Of a stretch of 64,000 bases of DNA, positions 34,922 through 44,628 are shown piece by piece (the first letter of the stretch is position 1; each line of letters begins with the position of its first letter). This DNA comes from Obesumbacterium proteus (GTDB taxonomy: Bacteria > Pseudomonadota > Gammaproteobacteria > Enterobacterales > Enterobacteriaceae), in assembly GCF_001586165.1 (NCBI RefSeq), contig NZ_CP014608.1:2542001-2606000 (forward strand), read 5' to 3'. Made by a program: the position numbers and the translations under genes. The notes under the pieces were generated by a model. It did no database searches, was not told where the DNA came from, and saw only the letters and a program-made list of their open reading frames with translations.

Positions 34922-35974
34922 ATGAATTACCAGAACGACGATTTACGCATTAAAGAAATTAAGGAACTCCTGCCACCTGTTGCCCTGTTAGAGAAGTTTC
35001 CGGCAACGGCGTTTGCAGCCGAAACGGTGTCGCAGGCTCGTGGTGCAATTCATCAAATCCTCAAAGGCAAAGACGATCGCCTGCTGGTTATTATCGGTCC
35101 ATGCTCAATTCACGATATTGAAGCCGCCAAAGAATACGCTCAGCGCCTGCTCAAACTGCGCCAAGAACTCAACGGTGAGCTTGAGATCGTGATGCGTGTC
35201 TATTTTGAAAAACCACGCACCACGGTAGGTTGGAAGGGATTAATCAACGACCCGCATATGGATAGCAGCTATCAGATCAACGACGGTTTGCGTATTGCGC
35301 GTAAATTACTGCTGGATATCAATGATATCGGTATGCCAACGGCGGGTGAGTTCCTTGATATGATCACGCCACAATATTTGGCGGATCTCATGAGCTGGGG
35401 CGCTATTGGCGCGCGTACTACGGAATCACAGGTCCACCGCGAGCTGGCTTCAGGTTTATCTTGCCCAGTTGGATTTAAAAATGGCACCGATGGCACCATC
35501 AAAGTGGCTATTGATGCGATCAACGCCGCAAGCGCGGCACATTGCTTCTTGTCAGTCACCAAATGGGGTCACTCAGCGATTGTGAACACCAGCGGTAACG
35601 GCGATTGCCATATTATTCTACGCGGTGGCAAAGAGCCAAACTATAGCGCTGCACATGTACAGGAAGTGAAAGCGGGGCTGAAAAAAGCCGGTTTGGCTGA
35701 GCAGGTGATGATTGATTTCAGCCATGCAAACAGCAGCAAACAATTCAAAAAGCAGCTAGAAGTCTGCACTGACGTTTGTCATCAGCTCGAAGCTGGTGAT
35801 AAAGCCATTATGGGCGTGATGATTGAGAGTCATCTTGAAGAAGGTAACCAGAACCTAGAAGGCACCGAGCCTTTGGTTTATGGCAAAAGCGTGACTGATG
35901 CATGTATTGGTTGGGATGATACTGAAACGGTACTGCGCCAATTAGCTCAGGCAGTGAAAGCACGCCGCGGTTAA
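34922..35974 (+). CDS. aroG: DAHP synthase, phenylalanine-sensitive
   Basis: AroG condenses phosphoenolpyruvate and erythrose-4-phosphate, the first step of aromatic amino-acid synthesis. The 350-residue protein has the E. coli length and N-terminus (MNYQNDDLRIKEIKELLPP), which forms part of the Phe regulatory site. Catalytic motifs GPCSIHD, KPRTTVGWKG and GARTTESQ are present. The frame opens 30 codons upstream, but the ATG at 34922 is fixed by alignment. Confidence 0.96.
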   Translation: MNYQNDDLRIKEIKELLPPVALLEKFPATAFAAETVSQARGAIHQILKGKDDRLLVIIGPCSIHDIEAAKEYAQRLLKLRQELNGELEIVMRVYFEKPRTTVGWKGLINDPHMDSSYQINDGLRIARKLLLDINDIGMPTAGEFLDMITPQYLADLMSWGAIGARTTESQVHRELASGLSCPVGFKNGTDGTIKVAIDAINAASAAHCFLSVTKWGHSAIVNTSGNGDCHIILRGGKEPNYSAAHVQEVKAGLKKAGLAEQVMIDFSHANSSKQFKKQLEVCTDVCHQLEAGDKAIMGVMIESHLEEGNQNLEGTEPLVYGKSVTDACIGWDDTETVLRQLAQAVKARRG

Positions 35975-35988
35975 TTCAGCTGTTCACA

Positions 35989-36019
35989 AAAAAAGCCCAC
36001 TTCACAGAGTGGGCTTTTT
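35989..36019. terminator. Bidirectional terminator between aroG and the Spy-like gene
   Basis: GCCCACT and AGTGGGC form a 7-base stem, with A tract before and five T after, between convergent genes. Confidence 0.9.
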
Positions 36020-36044
36020 ACTAGAGAAAATCCGATCACAATTT

Positions 36045-36464
36045 TTATTGCTGCTGCATTTCTTGTGCTAAATCGCTTTTAACCTGTGCTTTTTGTTCTG
36101 GGGTTAAAATTTTGCTCAAATTAAAGAAATACTGCATACGATAATAACGCGCTTGTTCTTGTGCCTTGCCGAAAGCCGCAATTTGTTTCTTAACCGCAGT
36201 TTCATCCCACTTGCCTGAATCAATAATATCGATAAGCAGACCATTTTGAATATCTTTAGTATCGATGGTAGCCATCTTTTTATCGGTATCGCTGCGCAAC
36301 GTTTTTATCTGTTCAACTTGAGATGGTGTTAAATGCAGATGTTGGATCATCGGGTCTTGCTGCTGCTCAGGTTGAATACTGGTGCCTGTATTACTCGATG
36401 CTAATGCGAAGCCTGAGAAAATAAGCGCTGAAGCCGCAAGAGTTAACTTAGAAAGTTTGTTCAT
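36045..36464 (-). CDS. Spy/CpxP-family periplasmic protein
   Basis: This 139-residue protein has a signal peptide (about 23 residues, ending ALA). Two LTxxQ motifs (LTPSQVEQIK, LTPEQKAQV) define the Spy/CpxP family, whose members are periplasmic chaperones or stress sensors. It is shorter in similarity than true Spy or CpxP, so it is a paralogue of unknown specificity. It lies downstream of gpmA on the same strand but beyond the gpmA terminator. Confidence 0.75.
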   Translation of the reverse strand: MNKLSKLTLAASALIFSGFALASSNTGTSIQPEQQQDPMIQHLHLTPSQVEQIKTLRSDTDKKMATIDTKDIQNGLLIDIIDSGKWDETAVKKQIAAFGKAQEQARYYRMQYFFNLSKILTPEQKAQVKSDLAQEMQQQ

Positions 36465-36646
36465 TTAATAGATTCCATCTAGTAAAAAGAGTGGTGAATA
36501 CAAAATACTGTAAACCATTTATGAATTAGTGTTGTAATGAAGTGTGTGAACTCGTGAACGCAGAATATTTTATTATGTGTGATTGTTATTTATTGGTTAC
36601 ATGAATTTCTGTAATTTTTCACGCTGAGTTTCAGTCATAGAAAAGT

Positions 36647-36668
36647 AAAAAAGCGCCCGAAGGCGCTT
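36647..36668 (-). terminator. Rho-independent terminator of gpmA
   Basis: On the minus strand AAGCGCC-TTCG-GGCGCTT is followed by further T residues, 22 bases past the gpmA stop. Confidence 0.85.
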
Positions 36669-36689
36669 AATAATAAAGTACGTTGGTGA

Positions 36690-37442
36690 TTATTTTGCTT
36701 TGCCTTGATTGGCAACCGCGGCGGCTTTGGCGGCAATTTCAGCGGCATCGCCAAGATAGTAACGTTTTAACGGTTTAAGATTTTCATCAAACTCATAGAC
36801 CAACGGTACGCCGGTTGGAATATTCAGCTCAAGAATTTCATCTTCGCTTAGGTTATCTAAGTATTTAACCAATGCGCGCAGTGAGTTACCGTGTGCTGCA
36901 ATAATGACGCGTTCGCCGCTCGCGATGCGTGGCTTAATCACATCGGTCCAGTAAGGAATAACGCGATCAATAGTGGTTGCCAAGCTCTCGGTAACCGGCA
37001 GTTCCTGCTCGCTGAGTTTGGCGTAACGAGGATCGTGGCCAGGATAGCGCTCATCTTCTTTGGTTAATTCAGGAGGCGTAACGGCAAAACCACGGCGCCA
37101 CAGTTTTACCTGATCGTCGCCATATTTTTGTGCGGTTTCAGCCTTGTTCAGCCCCTGCAAAGCACCGTAATGACGTTCGTTCAGCTTCCATGATTTTTCA
37201 ACCGGCAGCCATTGCTGTTCCAGCTCATCCAGCACATTCCACAACGTGTGGATCGCACGTTTCAGCACTGATGTGTATGCAAAATCAAAGGAGAAACCTT
37301 GTTCTTTTAAAAGCTTACCCGCCGATTTTGCTTCGGAACGTCCTTTGTCAGAAAGCTCAACATCCGTCCAGCCAGTGAAGCGGTTTTCTTTGTTCCACTC
37401 GCTTTCACCGTGTCGTACCAAAACTAATTTAGTCACAGCCAT
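36690..37442 (-). CDS. gpmA: 2,3-bisphosphoglycerate-dependent phosphoglycerate mutase
   Basis: GpmA interconverts 3- and 2-phosphoglycerate in glycolysis through a phosphohistidine. The 250-residue protein has the E. coli length. The catalytic His is residue 11 in VLVRHGESEWN; other active-site segments are RFTGW, ERHYGALQG and AHGNSLRALVKYL. A good Fur-box match lies 30 bases upstream, consistent with the reported Fur regulation of E. coli gpmA. Confidence 0.96.
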   Translation of the reverse strand: MAVTKLVLVRHGESEWNKENRFTGWTDVELSDKGRSEAKSAGKLLKEQGFSFDFAYTSVLKRAIHTLWNVLDELEQQWLPVEKSWKLNERHYGALQGLNKAETAQKYGDDQVKLWRRGFAVTPPELTKEDERYPGHDPRYAKLSEQELPVTESLATTIDRVIPYWTDVIKPRIASGERVIIAAHGNSLRALVKYLDNLSEDEILELNIPTGVPLVYEFDENLKPLKRYYLGDAAEIAAKAAAVANQGKAK

Positions 37443-37471
37443 GGGTAAACTCCTTAGCGTAATTTATTAAA

Positions 37472-37486
37472 TGATAACTATTATCA
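37472..37486. promoter_or_regulatory. Fur box upstream of gpmA
   Basis: TGATAACTATTATCA matches the 7-1-7 Fur pattern TGATAAT-N-ATTATCA at 13 of 14 positions, 30 bases before the gpmA ATG. Confidence 0.7.
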
Positions 37487-37759
37487 TTATATTGCCATCA
37501 CACAGCAAACAGCAATAGCTGAGTCTAAACATAGCTAATTTCAGCGCATATGTGTACGTATGAAGTGGGGGATTCGTGCGGATAGTGCCCGTTAGCTGCA
37601 TTTTCAATGCGTTTTTCCATTGCGCAATAAGCCTACATTTCGCACAGATTATGGGAGTAAGTTCACAATTAATTGTTAACGCAGAGGGCAGTGATTGTCT
37701 TCATTGCAGAGTCAATGTAATGTCATTTTAAATCTGGTTTAAACCAAATGGATTAAGTC
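37487..37759. other. Divergent spacer gpmA / yihL
   Basis: No gene supported. Just before the yihL ATG there is an A+T-rich palindromic stretch (AAATCTGGTTTAAACCAAAT, 37730-37749) centred on GGTTTAAACC that may be a YihL operator. Confidence 0.4.
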
Positions 37760-38467
37760 ATGCAGAACAATTCCACGGTAGAATTTGCGAAACAGAAACT
37801 CAATGATTGGCTAAAGATGGGGGTGATTACTCCAGGGAGTAAGCTTCCTTCTGAGCGAGAGCTCGAGGAACTCTTAGGGATTAAACGTATGACCCTGCGT
37901 CAGGCGTTACTGTATCTCGAAGGTGAATCAAAAATATTCCGTAAAGATCGCCGAGGCTGGTTTGTTGCGTTGCCACGTTTCAATTACAGCCCTAGCAGCT
38001 CGACCAGCTTTAAACAGGCTGCGATAGAGCAGGGGCGTTTGCCGTCTTGGGGATATTTAGAAAAAGAGAGTGTTTACACTGCGCCAGCAGACGTATTGTC
38101 ATTACTCGGGGTCAGTGAAGGGGAAACGCTCTACAAAATCTCAGGCTGGGGCGCGCTCGATAGTCACAAAGTTTTCTACCATGAAACTTTTATTAATGCA
38201 CAGGTTGCCCCTGACTTTATTGGTCAGCTTGGTGAGCGTTCATTTGCCGAAGTATGGGAAAAAAACTATGCCAAAAAAACACATACCCAGCATTTGGAAT
38301 TTAAACCTACTCGCCTTTCCGGCGGTGCATGCAAAGGCATGGGGGGAACATCGGGTACGCCGTCCATTCGAGTCAAAAAATATCGCGCCGACGAAGCAAA
38401 TAAAATTGTTCAAATTGATATCGAATATTGGCGTTTTGAGTCAGTAGAATTTTTTATCGACTTATAG
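37760..38467 (+). CDS. yihL: GntR/HutC-family regulator YihL
   Basis: The 235-residue protein has an N-terminal GntR winged helix (residues about 8-70, PGSKLPSERELEELLGIKR) and a C-terminal UTRA ligand domain. It aligns over its length with E. coli YihL (236 residues). In E. coli yihL, yihM and yihN are adjacent, as here, so it probably controls that small carbohydrate locus. The inducer is unknown. Confidence 0.88.
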   Translation: MQNNSTVEFAKQKLNDWLKMGVITPGSKLPSERELEELLGIKRMTLRQALLYLEGESKIFRKDRRGWFVALPRFNYSPSSSTSFKQAAIEQGRLPSWGYLEKESVYTAPADVLSLLGVSEGETLYKISGWGALDSHKVFYHETFINAQVAPDFIGQLGERSFAEVWEKNYAKKTHTQHLEFKPTRLSGGACKGMGGTSGTPSIRVKKYRADEANKIVQIDIEYWRFESVEFFIDL

Positions 38468-38475
38468 GAAGCATC

Positions 38476-39447
38476 ATGAATCGTATACAAGCCACAAAGA
38501 TATTGCAGCGTGCAGATAATATTCCGTTGTATCTACATGCCTATGCATTTCATCTTAATATGAGAGTGGAAAAGATATTACCTGAAAACCTGCTGGATAT
38601 TGCCAGTCAGCATCAGCTTAAAGGTATAAAAGTTCATGTTTTAGATGGTGAGAGTCAGTCTTTAAGCTGTGCTAACGATGAACGATTGCAACAGTTTGGC
38701 GAAAAAGCACGTCGTTTAGGGCTGGATATTCATATTGAAACCAGCGCATCGGATGCTAAAACAATAGATCAAGCTGTAGCTATTGCAACAAAATCGGGAG
38801 CCTCCTCGGTACGATTTTATCCGCGCTATGAAGGGCATTTGAATGCCGTTCTCGCTCAGATTAGACAAGATATTCACTATATTAAAGAGAATTACCAACA
38901 CAGCGGCTTAACATTCACGCTTGAACAGCATGAGGATCTGAAAGGCCATGAGCTGGTTAAATTAGTTAATGACGCTGATTTTCCTCAGCTGTCTCTACTA
39001 TTTGATTTCGCTAATATGATAAACGCGAATGAAGAGCCACTTCCTGCATTAGCTGCAATGGCATCTAACGTTACACAGGTGCATATAAAGGATGCACTTA
39101 TTGTCCGAGAGGCTAATGGGCTTGGGCATAAAGCCTGTATTTCTGGTCAAGGTGATTTGCCTTTTAAAGAGTTACTTTTCCAACTTGTATGCTTAGGAGA
39201 AGATAAGCCTCAGGTCATCGCCTATGGTTTAGAAGAAGAGGTGGATTATTATGCGCCGCCGTTTCGTTTCCAACATGAGGATAATAATCCGTGGATACCT
39301 TGGCGAGAAATGAGTGAAACACCGCTACCTAACAAAGAGTTAGATGTCAGACTAGAAAAAGAATTTAATGATGCATTAAATCAGATTGCCTACGTGAGAA
39401 ATATATTACAAAAATTAAAACAAGAAGCGGTAGCTGTTTTAAAATAA
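38476..39447 (+). CDS. yihM: Sugar phosphate isomerase/epimerase-like protein YihM
   Basis: This 323-residue protein has the TIM-barrel AP-endonuclease-2 fold; candidate metal ligands lie in FTLEQHEDLKG, LLFDFANM and VHIKDA. It follows yihL by 8 bases and aligns in type and order with E. coli YihM. Substrate unknown. Base composition is somewhat A+T-richer than the TCA genes. Confidence 0.85.
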   Translation: MNRIQATKILQRADNIPLYLHAYAFHLNMRVEKILPENLLDIASQHQLKGIKVHVLDGESQSLSCANDERLQQFGEKARRLGLDIHIETSASDAKTIDQAVAIATKSGASSVRFYPRYEGHLNAVLAQIRQDIHYIKENYQHSGLTFTLEQHEDLKGHELVKLVNDADFPQLSLLFDFANMINANEEPLPALAAMASNVTQVHIKDALIVREANGLGHKACISGQGDLPFKELLFQLVCLGEDKPQVIAYGLEEEVDYYAPPFRFQHEDNNPWIPWREMSETPLPNKELDVRLEKEFNDALNQIAYVRNILQKLKQEAVAVLK

Positions 39448-39550
39448 ATCAAAATAAATAACCAAAAGTAGCTCATCTAAATTTATATTGGATGGCTCTA
39501 TTATCCAACACTATCAATAACATCATATGATTATATGGTGGGGTGAAACT

Positions 39551-40816
39551 ATGTTAACAAAAAAGAAATGGACCATATTTAGTCTATTGGTTTTGTGTGG
39601 AGGAACGATATATAAACTTCCTTCATTGAAAGATGCATTTTATGTGCCCATGCAAGAATACTTTCATTTAACTAACGGTGAAATTGGCAATGCAATGTCA
39701 ATTAACTCTATCGTTACGACGATAGGCTTCTTTTTATCTATTTATATCTCTGACCGTTTGCCGCGCCGTTTTACTATGTCAGTGTCATTAATCGCGACGG
39801 GGTTGCTTGGTATCTACCTCTCTACCATGCCGGATTATTGGGGAATACTGTTCGTCTGGGCATTATTTGGTGTGACATGCGATATGCTTAACTGGCCTGT
39901 TTTATTGAAGTCAGTCAGCCTATTGGGCGATAACACGCAACAAGGGCGACTGTTTGGCTTTTTCGAAACAGGACGTGGCATTGTAGATACTATTATTGCG
40001 TTTAGCGCTTTGGCTATCTTTGCTTGGTTCGGCGGCGGATATCTCGGGTTTAAAGCGGGTATCCTGTTCTATTCTGCTATTGCAATTTTAGTCGGTGTGG
40101 TTCTCTTCTTTGCGATGAAAGGATGTACCGAAGAACCGGTATCAACGAAAGTGAGCGAAGAGAAAAAAACAGAAAATGCAGGGCTAGGCCAAGTATTAAA
40201 AAACAAAACGGTTTGGTTAATTGCATTTAGCGTTTTTTGTGTTTACGCCGTGTATTGCGGGCTCACTTTCTTTATTCCATTCTTAAGCAATGTCTACGCA
40301 CTGCCCATTGCGTTAGTTGGTGCATATGGAATTATTAACCAATATTGTCTAAAGATGGTTGGCGGCCCTATCGGTGGCTTAATTGCGGACAAAGTTCTGA
40401 AATCACCAAGTAAATATCTTTTCTATACCTTTATTATTAGTGCGATTATGTTGGTGGTATTGATTCTTTTACCTCATAAACATATGTCGGTTTATTTAGG
40501 CATGGTATGTACTTTACTATTCGGTGCAGTGGTCTTTACGCAGCGAGCGGTATTTTTTGCACCTATCGGTGAAGCTGGAATTAGTGAGAAAAATACTGGG
40601 GCAGCAATGGCGCTAGGCAGTTTTATCGGTTATGCCCCTGCAATGTTTTGCTATAGCCTGTATGGCCATATTTTGGATGCCAATCCAGGGCTCATTGGCT
40701 ATCAAATTGTCTTTGGTCTGATGGCGGTTTTCGCCTGCTTAGGGATTTGTATTTCAGGATTACTGATTAAAAACATTCGTAAAGATCGACAGCTGCGCTC
40801 AATGGCAACCGTTTAA
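39551..40816 (+). CDS. yihN: MFS transporter YihN
   Basis: The 421-residue protein equals E. coli YihN in length and begins MLTKKKWTIFSLLVLCGGTIYKLP, nearly the same as YihN. Twelve hydrophobic segments are visible. An ATG 8 codons upstream is possible but lacks support. The locus yihLMN would form a regulator, enzyme and transporter set for an unknown sugar-like compound. Confidence 0.9.
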   Translation: MLTKKKWTIFSLLVLCGGTIYKLPSLKDAFYVPMQEYFHLTNGEIGNAMSINSIVTTIGFFLSIYISDRLPRRFTMSVSLIATGLLGIYLSTMPDYWGILFVWALFGVTCDMLNWPVLLKSVSLLGDNTQQGRLFGFFETGRGIVDTIIAFSALAIFAWFGGGYLGFKAGILFYSAIAILVGVVLFFAMKGCTEEPVSTKVSEEKKTENAGLGQVLKNKTVWLIAFSVFCVYAVYCGLTFFIPFLSNVYALPIALVGAYGIINQYCLKMVGGPIGGLIADKVLKSPSKYLFYTFIISAIMLVVLILLPHKHMSVYLGMVCTLLFGAVVFTQRAVFFAPIGEAGISEKNTGAAMALGSFIGYAPAMFCYSLYGHILDANPGLIGYQIVFGLMAVFACLGICISGLLIKNIRKDRQLRSMATV

Positions 40817-40876
40817 TATTAATTATTAGACGGTGTAGTTTATTGTCGGCTTATTATCTGAAAGTTTAGAACGAAG

Positions 40877-40912
40877 GGCTCGCGTCTTCCCAAAGCGTGA
40901 AGGACGCGAGCC
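40877..40912. terminator. Long hairpin between yihN and psiF
   Basis: GGCTCGCGTC and GACGCGAGCC form a perfect 10-base stem between convergent genes. There is no T tract on either side. Confidence 0.5.
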
Positions 40913-40923
40913 AGACCGCAGAA

Positions 40924-41277
40924 TTATTTTTTCTTCAAGCAGTCGCTCATGAAGGTTTTACGTTCGCCTTCTTTAAAGGTTTTGCTTTTGGCTTCCGCGT
41001 TACAGGTTTTCATTTTCTGCTGCTGTGGCGTTAGCGTGGTAGCGGTTGGATTCGTTTCCGCCTTTAAACAGGTACTCATAAAGGTTTTACGAGCGTCACC
41101 GCTCAATGACTGGCTGCTTGCCTGCTGGCTACAGTCGGTCATTTTCTTTTGCTGAGCTAACTGTTTTGCCGAAGGGGCTTTGACTGCTTTAGCATCTGTA
41201 GTAGCCGGATCTGCCGCCAGAGCGCTACCAGCCAGCAGTAAACCCGCCATTAAAGGGAGAACTTTGCGCATGAACAT
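40924..41277 (-). CDS. psiF: PsiF-family phosphate-starvation protein
   Basis: The 117-residue secreted protein has a signal peptide (to ALAADP) and two PsiF repeats, each with paired Cys and a MxxC motif (LSGDARKTFMSTCL; FKEGERKTFMSDCL, plus LTPQQQKMKTCN). Induction under phosphate starvation is known for E. coli psiF; I see no clear Pho box. The ATG at 41277 has AAGGAA about 6 bases upstream. Function unknown. Confidence 0.85.
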   Translation of the reverse strand: MFMRKVLPLMAGLLLAGSALAADPATTDAKAVKAPSAKQLAQQKKMTDCSQQASSQSLSGDARKTFMSTCLKAETNPTATTLTPQQQKMKTCNAEAKSKTFKEGERKTFMSDCLKKK

Positions 41278-41435
41278 AACTGTTTCCTTATTTGCCGAAA
41301 TGTAGCTCTTTAGATGAATTTTTACTGACCCATTCATTTACGTAATAAGCGTAGATGGCAAGTAGCAGAATTGGAATGAGACTTTTATAAAAAGCGCGTT
41401 AAAACAGAGAGAAACGGATAAATCTCAGAAGAATA

Positions 41436-41470
41436 AACAAAAAAAACACAGCCGGGATAGGCTGTGTTTT
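41436..41470 (-). terminator. Rho-independent terminator of the cus operon
   Basis: On the minus strand AAAACACAGCC pairs with GGCTGTGTTTT around a 6-base loop, followed by more T, 18 bases after the cusA stop. Confidence 0.9.
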
Positions 41471-41487
41471 GACTTCAAACGTTAATT

Positions 41488-44400
41488 TTAATGGGGTTGC
41501 TTGGGATCCGCTTTAACCGGATGAAGCAACAAATACACCGCAGGGATGACTAGCATCGATAGCAGTGGGGCGCTGACCATCCCGCCAATCATTGGCGCCG
41601 CAATGCGCTGCATGACTTCTGACCCCGTTCCGCCTCCCCACATAATCGGCAATAAACCCGCCATAATGGTGGCAACCGTCATCACTTTGGGGCGAACGCG
41701 CAGTACGGCACCTTCGTGCAGCGCTGCCAGCATTTGCTGGTGGGTGAGCGGCCGATCGCCTTGCTGATGTTTGGCAACCGCATGGTTGAGATACAGCAGC
41801 ATAATGACGCCAAATTCTGCCGACACGCCCGCCAGCGCGATAAAGCCAACGGCTCCGGCAACCGAGAGGTTATAGCCCAACAAATAGAGCAGCCAAACGC
41901 CGCCGATTAAGGCAAAGGGAAGGGTGCCCATGATCAGTAAAGCGTCACGAATTTTGCCGAAGGTGATGTAGAGCAACACGAAGATAATCATCAACGTTAA
42001 CGGCAGAACCATCTGTAATTTGGCGCTGGCGCGTTCCATATACTCAAACTGTCCTGACCAACTTAAAGAAACGCCTTCGGGCAGTTTTACCTGTTCAGCC
42101 ACGGCCTTCTGCATATCTTCCACCGCTGATTTCAGATCGCGCCCGCGCAGGTCAACGTATACCCAATCAGACAAGCGTGCATTCTCGCTTTTTAACATCG
42201 GTGGGCCTTCGCTGATCCGAACTTCGGCTAAATCTCCCAGCGCAACCTGAGCGCCGCTGGCCGTGACTACCGGCAAAGCACGGAGTTTTTCAACGGAATC
42301 ACGCACTTCTCGTGGGTAACGGATATTGATAGGAAAACGCTCGCGGCCTTCAATGGTTTCACCAATATTTTCACCGCCGACAACGCTGGAAACCAATGAC
42401 TGAAGCTCTTTTACCGTGACGCCATAGCGAGCGGCTGCGGTGCGGTTAATATCAATATCGATGTAACGACCGCCGGTCATACGTTCGGCTAGCGCCGACG
42501 TGACTCCGGGCACTTTTTGCACCACGCGTTCGATCTGCTCAGCCACCTCGCCAATCTGCTGCAAATTGTTGCTGTTTACCTTGATGCCGACCGGGCTTTT
42601 GATGCCCGTAGACAGCATATCTAAACGGTTACGGATCGGCGGTACCCAAATATTAGCGATGCCGGGAACCTGTACACGAGCATCCAGTTCGGCAATCAGT
42701 TTGTCCATCGTCATACCCGCGCGCCATTGGTCATGCGGTTTGAAGCGAATGGTCGTTTCCAGCATGGTGAGCGGGGCGGGATCGGTCGCGGTATCTGCGC
42801 GGCCTGCTTTGCCAAATACGGTCTCAACTTCAGGTACGGTTTTGATCAGGCGGTCGGTGAGCTGTAACAGTCGGCTGGCTTCACGCGCTGAAATACCGGG
42901 CAATGCGGAAGGCATATACAACAAATCACCTTCGTCCAGCGACGGCATAAACTCGCTGCCCAAGCGGCTTAAAGGATAAGCCGTTGCCAGCAGCAGCGCA
43001 GCGGCAATCACTAACGTAGTTTTTGGGCGTGCTAACACCCAATCTAATAACGGGTGATAGGCTTTTATCAGCCAGCGGTTTATCGGATTAGCATTTTCAT
43101 CCGGTATCTTGCCACGAATAAAATAGCCCATCAGCACCGGAACTAGCGTAATCCCTAAACCGGCCGAAACCGCCATGGCATAGGTTTTCGTGAACGCCAG
43201 CGGGGAGAACATTTTCCCTTCCTGTGCCTCAAGTGCGAACACAGGAATAAAGGACAGCGTAATAATTAATAAGCTACAAAATAGCGCTGGGCCCACTTCG
43301 ACCGCGGCTTTCTCTGCGATCTTCCAATATTCTGCGCTGCTTGGCGTGCGGTTTTCATGATCGTGTCGCCACTGTTCCAGCACCTTATGCATGTTTTCGA
43401 TCATCACGATCGCGGCATCCACCATCGCCCCAATGGCGATCGCGATCCCGCCGAGTGACATAATATTGGCGTTGACCCCCTGATAATGCATGATCACAAA
43501 CGCGCCGAGTATTCCCAGCGGCAGGCTGATAATGGCCACCAACGCCGAGCGGAAATGGAACAGGAACAGGGCACAGATAACGGCGACCACCACGAACTCT
43601 TCCAGCAACTTATGTGAAAGGGTTTCGATAGCGCGTTCAATGAGCTGAGAACGATCGTAAGTGGTGACGATCTTCACCCCCGGTGGCAAACTTTTTTGCA
43701 GCTGATTCAGCTTGTCTTTCACCGCGTTGATGGTGTCTAAGGCATTTTTCCCCGAACGCATCACGATGATACCGCCAGCCACTTCACCTTCACCGTTAAG
43801 CTCAGCCACGCCGCGGCGCATCTCTGGCCCTAAACGCAGCGTTGCCACATCGGAGAGCATGACGGGAACTCCGTTACGTGTGGCGATAACCACGTTGCGG
43901 AAATCATCCAAGGATTGCAGATAGCCGGAGGTGCGAACCATATACTCCGCTTCGCCAAGTTCTAAAACCGAGCCACCGCCTTCCTGATTTGCCGCCTTAA
44001 TGGCCGCCGTTATTTGCTCATGCGTCACGTTAAGCGCACGCATTTTCTCAGGCTGCAAAACGACCTGATATTGACGCACCATACCGCCTACGCTGGCGAC
44101 TTCTGATACGTTCGGCACCGTTTTTAATTCATATTTCAGCGTCCAATCCTGTAATGCGCGAAGATCGGCCAAACTGTATTTTCCTGTGGTATCCGTGAGC
44201 GCATATTCATATACCCAACCAACGCCGGTGGCATCGGGGCCGAGAGAGGCTTTAGCCTCAGGCGGCAGCGTTGACTGCACTTGGCTGAGATATTCGAGAA
44301 CGCGCGAGCGCGCCCAGTAAGGGTCGGTGCCATCGTCAAAAAGCACATACACATAGGAATCACCAAACATAGAGAAACCGCGCACGGTTTTCGCACCGGG

Positions 44401-44628
44401 CACCGAAAGCATGGTGGTGGTGAGTGGATAGGTGACTAGGTTTTCGACCACCTGCGGAGCTTTGCCAGGATAGCTGACACGAATAATTACCTGCGTATCA
44501 GAGAGATCGGGCAGCGCATCCAACGGAGCTTTTTGTACGGCCCACAATCCCCAAACGGCTAAACCGATGGCAGCCAGTACCACCAACAGACGGTTTTTGA
44601 GCGACCAGCGAATAACGGCGGCAATCAT
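41488..44628 (-). CDS. cusA: Copper/silver efflux RND permease CusA
   Basis: CusA is the inner-membrane proton-driven pump for Cu(I)/Ag(I) of the CusCBA tripartite exporter. The 1046-residue protein has the HME-RND pattern of 12 helices. The three methionines of the E. coli metal site are conserved in LLYMPS, PLTMLETT and RLDMLSTG. The signature AIAIGAMVDAAIVMIEN and C-terminal VMQRIAAPMIGGM are present. It overlaps cusB by 4 bases (ATGA). No cusRS pair lies in the window. Confidence 0.94.
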   Translation of the reverse strand: MIAAVIRWSLKNRLLVVLAAIGLAVWGLWAVQKAPLDALPDLSDTQVIIRVSYPGKAPQVVENLVTYPLTTTMLSVPGAKTVRGFSMFGDSYVYVLFDDGTDPYWARSRVLEYLSQVQSTLPPEAKASLGPDATGVGWVYEYALTDTTGKYSLADLRALQDWTLKYELKTVPNVSEVASVGGMVRQYQVVLQPEKMRALNVTHEQITAAIKAANQEGGGSVLELGEAEYMVRTSGYLQSLDDFRNVVIATRNGVPVMLSDVATLRLGPEMRRGVAELNGEGEVAGGIIVMRSGKNALDTINAVKDKLNQLQKSLPPGVKIVTTYDRSQLIERAIETLSHKLLEEFVVVAVICALFLFHFRSALVAIISLPLGILGAFVIMHYQGVNANIMSLGGIAIAIGAMVDAAIVMIENMHKVLEQWRHDHENRTPSSAEYWKIAEKAAVEVGPALFCSLLIITLSFIPVFALEAQEGKMFSPLAFTKTYAMAVSAGLGITLVPVLMGYFIRGKIPDENANPINRWLIKAYHPLLDWVLARPKTTLVIAAALLLATAYPLSRLGSEFMPSLDEGDLLYMPSALPGISAREASRLLQLTDRLIKTVPEVETVFGKAGRADTATDPAPLTMLETTIRFKPHDQWRAGMTMDKLIAELDARVQVPGIANIWVPPIRNRLDMLSTGIKSPVGIKVNSNNLQQIGEVAEQIERVVQKVPGVTSALAERMTGGRYIDIDINRTAAARYGVTVKELQSLVSSVVGGENIGETIEGRERFPINIRYPREVRDSVEKLRALPVVTASGAQVALGDLAEVRISEGPPMLKSENARLSDWVYVDLRGRDLKSAVEDMQKAVAEQVKLPEGVSLSWSGQFEYMERASAKLQMVLPLTLMIIFVLLYITFGKIRDALLIMGTLPFALIGGVWLLYLLGYNLSVAGAVGFIALAGVSAEFGVIMLLYLNHAVAKHQQGDRPLTHQQMLAALHEGAVLRVRPKVMTVATIMAGLLPIMWGGGTGSEVMQRIAAPMIGGMVSAPLLSMLVIPAVYLLLHPVKADPKQPH

